DNA from: Streptomyces sp. V3I8
Lineage (GTDB): Bacteria; Actinomycetota; Actinomycetes; Streptomycetales; Streptomycetaceae
Assembly: GCF_030817535.1 (NCBI RefSeq)
Contig: NZ_JAUSZL010000002.1
Coordinates: forward strand, 7,688,001 to 7,752,000
Direction of reading: 5' to 3'
DNA: 64,000 nt
The notes beneath the pieces were generated by a model, which was not told the DNA's origin, did no database searches, and saw only the letters and a list, made by a program, of their open reading frames with translations. How positions within the stretch are numbered: position 1 is the stretch's first letter; every line of letters begins with the position of its first letter. Made by a program: the position numbers and the translations under genes. Positions 62,206 to 64,000 of the stretch are shown here, piece after piece.

Positions 62206-64000
62206 GTGTCGCGCCAGGTACTGACGGTCGGTCCGGGAGACCGGGACCGTCACCGGACGATCGGTGAGGCACTCGCGGCTGCCCGGACCGGCGCACTCAT
62301 CAGCGTCGCGCCCGGGACGTACGCGGAGAACCTGGTGATCAACACCAGGGTCACCCTCACCGCCGCCGAAGGGCGGGGAACGGTGGAGATCCGCCCGCGT
62401 TCGGGCAGCGTGATCGCGCTGCGCGCCGACGCCGTGATGCTCTCCGAAGTGACATTGCGCGGCGGCGACGCCGAGCTGCCGGCCGTGGACGTGCGGCGCG
62501 GGCAGGCCGCGCTCGACGGCTGCGAGATCATCGGCGCCGCGTGGACCGCGATGCTCGCCGGCGGCACGGGTTCGCTCGCGCTGCGGGAGTGCCGGATCAG
62601 CAACTCGCAGGGCGCGGGCATCGTGGTCACCTCGACCACGCCCACCACCGTGGAGTCCTGCACCTTCGAGCACCTGGGCACCAGCGGCCTGGTCCTCGCC
62701 GAGCAGGGCGAGGCCCGCATCCGCGGCTGCACGGTGCGCGACGCCCGCGGCAACGGCCTGCTCGCCAACGGCGAGTCCCGCGGCACGGTCGAGGACTGCG
62801 ACATCTCCTCCACCGACAAGCCCTCCATCGCCCTGGAACAGAACTGCTCCCTCTCGGTGGTCCGCACCGTGGTGCACGACACCAGCACCGGCGTGCACCT
62901 GAGCAGTGCGGGCCGTACGACGCTGGAGGACGTCCGCGTCACCGGGGCGTCCGGCAACGGCATCACGCTCGCCCAGGGCACCGACCCGGTACTGCGCCGC
63001 TGCCGCGTCTCGCGCACCCGCGGACACGGCGTGCTGGTCACCGACCGGGCGCGCGGCACCTTCGAGGACTGCTGGATCGACGGCACACAGGGTGCGGCAC
63101 TGCGGGTCGCCGGCGCCGCCTCCCCGGCCCTGACCGGTCTGACGGTCCGCGACTGCGACCAGACCGGACTGCTCCTGGAGGAGGACTCGGCGCCCGAGCT
63201 GGACCACCTCGAGGTGATCGGCGGCGCGCCCGCCATCGCGGTGCGCGGCGGAGCCAACCCGCTGCTGCGCCGGGCCCGGCTGGTGGAGCCCGCAGGCGAC
63301 GGCATCTCGACGGCCAAGGACGCCCGGGGCCGCGTCGAGGACTGCGAGGTGGTCCGGCCGAAGGGCGCGGGCGTCCGCGTGGCCTCCGGCAGCACCCTCT
63401 ACCTGGCCGGCGGCGGAGTCTCCGACACGGCCACCAACGGCCTGGTCGTGGAGGACGGCGGCAACGTCACCGTCCGTGACTTCCGCGTCGAGATATCCGG
63501 CGAGGAAGGCGTGGTCGTCGCCCCGGGCGGCGAACTGACCGCCAACCGCACCTCCGTGCACGCCTCCAAGGGCCACGGCTTCCTGCTCCGCGAGGGCGCG
63601 CTCGCCTCGCTCAGCGGCTGCGAGGTCTCCGGAGGCGCCCAGGACGGCTTCCGGGTGGAGTCCACCGCGCCGGTCTCCCTGGTGAACTGCCTCGCCCGCG
63701 AGAACGAGGGCGGCGGCCTGGTGCAGACCGCGCCCGGCGACCGGCTCGCCGTGGACGGCCTGAACAGCACCGGCAACGGCAAGCGGGACGCCTGGGGCTC
63801 CGGCAGCGCGGAGAACACCGACCCGGCCGGCTCCGGCGCCGCGGACGCGCCCCCGCCGGACCGCGCGGACGGCCCGCTGGGCGCCCTGAACGCGCTGATC
63901 GGCCTGGAGAACGTCAAGCAGCAGGTGCGCACGCTGGTCAACCTGACCCAGCTCGCCCAGCGCCGCGAACAGCTCGGCATGTCGGCCCCGCCGATGAGCC
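62206..64000 (+). CDS. Right-handed beta-helix protein with AAA ATPase domain (5' part)
   Basis: Open to the end of the window: 598 residues visible. Residues about 15-520 are a right-handed parallel beta-helix with regular turns of about 22-24 residues (for example LRECRISNSQGAGIVVTS, VEDCDISSTDKPS). From about 565, GALNALIGLENVKQQVRTLVN starts the AAA domain of the CbxX/SpoVK/EccA group, cut off before Walker A. EccA-like ATPases serve type VII secretion, and the neighbouring genes agree. GTG 62206 has AAGGAGG upstream. Confidence 0.88.
   Translation, partial: MSRQVLTVGPGDRDRHRTIGEALAAARTGALISVAPGTYAENLVINTRVTLTAAEGRGTVEIRPRSGSVIALRADAVMLSEVTLRGGDAELPAVDVRRGQAALDGCEIIGAAWTAMLAGGTGSLALRECRISNSQGAGIVVTSTTPTTVESCTFEHLGTSGLVLAEQGEARIRGCTVRDARGNGLLANGESRGTVEDCDISSTDKPSIALEQNCSLSVVRTVVHDTSTGVHLSSAGRTTLEDVRVTGASGNGITLAQGTDPVLRRCRVSRTRGHGVLVTDRARGTFEDCWIDGTQGAALRVAGAASPALTGLTVRDCDQTGLLLEEDSAPELDHLEVIGGAPAIAVRGGANPLLRRARLVEPAGDGISTAKDARGRVEDCEVVRPKGAGVRVASGSTLYLAGGGVSDTATNGLVVEDGGNVTVRDFRVEISGEEGVVVAPGGELTANRTSVHASKGHGFLLREGALASLSGCEVSGGAQDGFRVESTAPVSLVNCLARENEGGGLVQTAPGDRLAVDGLNSTGNGKRDAWGSGSAENTDPAGSGAADAPPPDRADGPLGALNALIGLENVKQQVRTLVNLTQLAQRREQLGMSAPPMS

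Overview
The window is high-GC actinobacterial DNA and reads as Streptomyces. The evidence is dense GC3-biased genes, many GTG starts, an XRE(DUF5753)/DUF397/ATP-binding triad of the WhiJ/AbaA type, conservon (Cvn) relatives, an ECF41 sigma factor, Streptomyces-type small DUF families (DUF5709, DUF397, DUF6397-like) and the edge of a type VII secretion locus. No rRNA, tRNA, CRISPR array or replication origin was seen. About 50 genes are intact. Six are broken or clearly degenerate, and most of the decay lies at 17.5-25 kb, 37.6 kb and 57 kb.

Layout. 0-5 kb: 3' end of an F420/flavin-type LLM oxidoreductase, an ECF41 sigma factor, an XRE/MmyB-like regulator divergent from a flavodoxin-fold quinone reductase, and an AhpD-like carboxymuconolactone decarboxylase with a candidate ECF41 promoter. 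4.7-6.4 kb: WhiJ-like triad. 6.5-10.4 kb: a MerR regulator fused to a DNA-clamp (DnaN-like) domain, and a secreted GH97 glycosidase with a LacI-type palindrome. 10.6-16.6 kb: a hypothetical protein, an Hsp90 homologue and a 998-residue repeat protein, closed by a strong hairpin. 17-22 kb: ImmA/IrrE-type protease, truncated membrane gene, truncated LuxR-type ATPase regulator, DUF3592 protein, decayed IS701-like transposase and Tat-exported amidase. 22.5-28 kb: acetamidase/formamidase, then the xylose locus (frameshifted ROK regulator, xylB, divergent xylA).

28-45 kb: envelope proteins, a SWIM/SNF2 operon, several hypotheticals, a methyltransferase, a collapsed cvnD pseudogene, PPOX enzyme, orphan Roadblock protein, DUF6397-like protein, DUF3516 helicase plus TesB thioesterase, metal-dependent hydrolase, zinc-free L31 and DUF5709. 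45.7-57.5 kb: a heterodimeric ABC exporter with complementary broken ATP sites, L,D-transpeptidase lipoprotein, PNGase A-like protein, MarR regulator with a second ABC exporter, short MltG, FAD monooxygenase and a degenerate SsuB-like ATPase preceded by a leaderless 27-residue leader peptide. 57.9-64 kb: YjbQ protein, then two membrane-anchored lectins built on the same scaffold, a type VII secretion-associated protein, and a beta-helix/AAA protein running off the window.

The most unusual items are the MerR-clamp fusion, the Hsp90/repeat-protein operon, the leaderless leader peptide in front of a dead transporter ATPase, the lectin pair at the type VII locus, and the mutually exclusive hairpins ahead of the beta-helix/AAA gene.
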